Positions 63,201 through 64,000 of a stretch of 64,000 bases of DNA are shown in pieces. The stretch is from Tetrahymena thermophila SB210. Taxonomy: Eukaryota > Ciliophora > Oligohymenophorea > Hymenostomatida > Tetrahymenidae. The stretch covers positions 186,001 through 250,000 of the forward strand of contig NW_002476381.1 in the NCBI RefSeq assembly GCF_000189635.1, in the 5' to 3' direction. Positions within the stretch are counted from its first letter, which is position 1. Every line of letters begins with the position of its first letter. The notes beneath the pieces were generated by a model. That model saw nothing but the letters and a program-made list of their open reading frames with translations, searched no databases and was not told where the DNA came from. Both the position numbers and the translations under genes were made by a program.

Positions 63201-64000
63201 AATAGCTGTTAAATATGCAATATTACGAATAAATAATACTTAGACTACTCTAATATTTGCAGATCTTGTGATCATACTTGTTAAACGTGTAATAATTTTT
63301 CACCTAAATCTTGCCTAACTTGCCCATTAGGGACTTTCTTACATTCAGATTAAAGTTGTAATACTTGTGACACAGCAAGCTAATTTTATTTAGACAGTTA
63401 ATAAATATGTAGATAATGTGATCCTTCTTGTTAGACTTGCAATGGACTATCATCTAATTAATGCTTAACATGCCCTTAAGGAACTAATTTATATCCAGAC
63501 AATAGCTGTAAATTTTGTGACACTTCTAAGAAATATTATTTGGATAGTTCTAATGTCTGTTAATAATGTGACTCTTCTTGTTAGACTTGCAATGGTTCAA
63601 CTTCAAATTCATGCTTGAGTTGTTCTTCCAAACCTCAGGGTAAGTTATCAAATTAATATAACTTATAAATTGTTAAATAGGTTTATTAAAAATTTGTTAA
63701 AAATGTTTTTAAAAAAGTGTTAAAAAGTAGCCCTCCAAGGAAAATACTTGGAAGGCGAAAAAATAGTAGGCAGAGAGGTTTTTTTTGCCTACTGATCCTA
63801 AAAAGCCCCGATTGTAAATTCTCTTGGAAGTGCTATATATAAATTTAGAATTCTAATTCATTTTTCTAATCTTCTTAATTTTAGCTTTTTATATTAGATA
63901 CATAATTAAAATAGTTAATATTAACCTATTTTTATAAACATTAAAGGTGTTTAACTCTATTTATATCCTGATAACTCTTGTAATACTTGTAATACAACAA
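60257..64000 (+). CDS. Giant cysteine-rich membrane protein, copy B (3' part outside window)
   Basis: Exons 60257-60383, 60592-63639 and 63947 to the window edge. They match exons 1-3 of copy A with identical boundaries and phases; exon 1 has the same length (127 bp). The signal or anchor helix is slightly changed (KKFLTQLLYLTIMNLKS). The large exon is 2103 bp shorter than in A, that is 14 modules plus one codon. Only about nine close-type 50-residue modules precede the diverged type. All modules seen are open and keep their CXXC pairs, so the gene looks functional. The two N termini differ enough to allow different surface properties. The membrane region lies beyond the window. Confidence 0.85.
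63640..63946 (+). other. Intron 2 of giant gene B
   Basis: A 307-bp intron whose ends align with the 285-bp intron of copy A (50562-50846). The middle is unrelated to copy A and contains the GC-rich double hairpin at 63730-63793. Confidence 0.75.
63730..63793. other. GC-rich double hairpin inside intron 2 of gene B
   Basis: Hairpin 1: GCCCTCCAAG (63730-63739), 7-nt loop, CTTGGAAGGC (63747-63756), 10 bp with one mismatch. Hairpin 2: AGTAGGCA (63765-63772) with TGCCTACT (63786-63793), 8 bp perfect, around a loop with a T-run. Base composition is far above the intron average and the block is absent from the copy A intron. Two hairpins separated by an A-rich linker recall the layout of H/ACA-type small RNAs, but no terminal ACA was confirmed. 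A small inserted element is the alternative. Confidence 0.4.

Larger units (their letters stand above)
57778..64000 (+). repeat. Large direct duplication, unit B (cut by window end)
   Basis: Aligns with unit A from 42318. The similarity begins at AAAAGATGGAAAT in both units, about 120 bp after the Tc1/mariner remnant, and continues to the window edge. Confidence 0.85.

Noticed and set aside
1-64000. tRNA, rRNA, CRISPR, telomere repeats
   Set aside because: No T-loop-like GTTCRANNC in a cloverleaf context, no GGGGTT/CCCCAA arrays and no regularly spaced palindromic repeats were seen; the only regular arrays are coding repeats and (GATA)13.

Overview
The window reads as nuclear DNA of an oligohymenophorean ciliate of the Tetrahymena type. 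It is very AT-rich. Every convincing gene is open only if TAA and TAG are read as glutamine and TGA is the sole stop. Genes are compact with few introns (about 40-320 bp, GT...AG, very AT-rich), separated by long AT-rich spacers. No telomeric repeat, rRNA, tRNA or CRISPR array was seen. Whether this is macronuclear or micronuclear DNA cannot be settled here.

Layout. 1-5.1 kb: four head-to-tail minus-strand copies of a small coiled-coil gene with a shared promoter block. 5.9-8.6 kb: two tandem plus-strand leucine-rich-repeat genes of identical length. 9.3-10.5 kb: a secreted MACPF-domain protein (minus). 11.8-12.6 kb: a decayed reverse-transcriptase-like frame. 12.9-18.6 kb: a full-length ABCA transporter (minus). 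18.6-22.8 kb: a gene-free stretch. 22.8-26.4 kb: a protein with two cyclic-nucleotide-binding-like domains and a long Gln-rich tail (minus). 27.5-36.6 kb: a denser housekeeping-like stretch with LSm6, a small twin-cysteine-pair protein, a putative mitochondrial helical protein, a macro-domain protein with a lipidation-type N terminus, and two tandem alpha/beta hydrolases.

36.6-42.3 kb is a gene desert with a GATA microsatellite. From 42.3 kb to the end the window is a large direct duplication. Each unit has about 2-2.7 kb of conserved, mostly noncoding DNA, including a broken fossil reading frame, followed by a giant cysteine-rich membrane-protein gene. Copy A (45.1-56.8 kb, six exons, predicted 3635 residues) is complete: signal peptide, more than 50 tandem 50-residue Cys repeats, and a C-terminal multi-pass membrane region. 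Copy B (60.3 kb to the edge) is cut by the window end and has 14 fewer repeats in its large exon. A decayed Tc1/mariner element sits just before the start of copy B.

The genes do not form an evident pathway. The recurring theme is lineage-specific tandem duplication (coiled-coil x4, LRR x2, hydrolase x2, giant Cys-rich x2). Three small GC-rich hairpin islands (about 3.9, 5.75 and 63.75 kb) stand out from the AT-rich background. Two of them are absent from the otherwise homologous duplicate.
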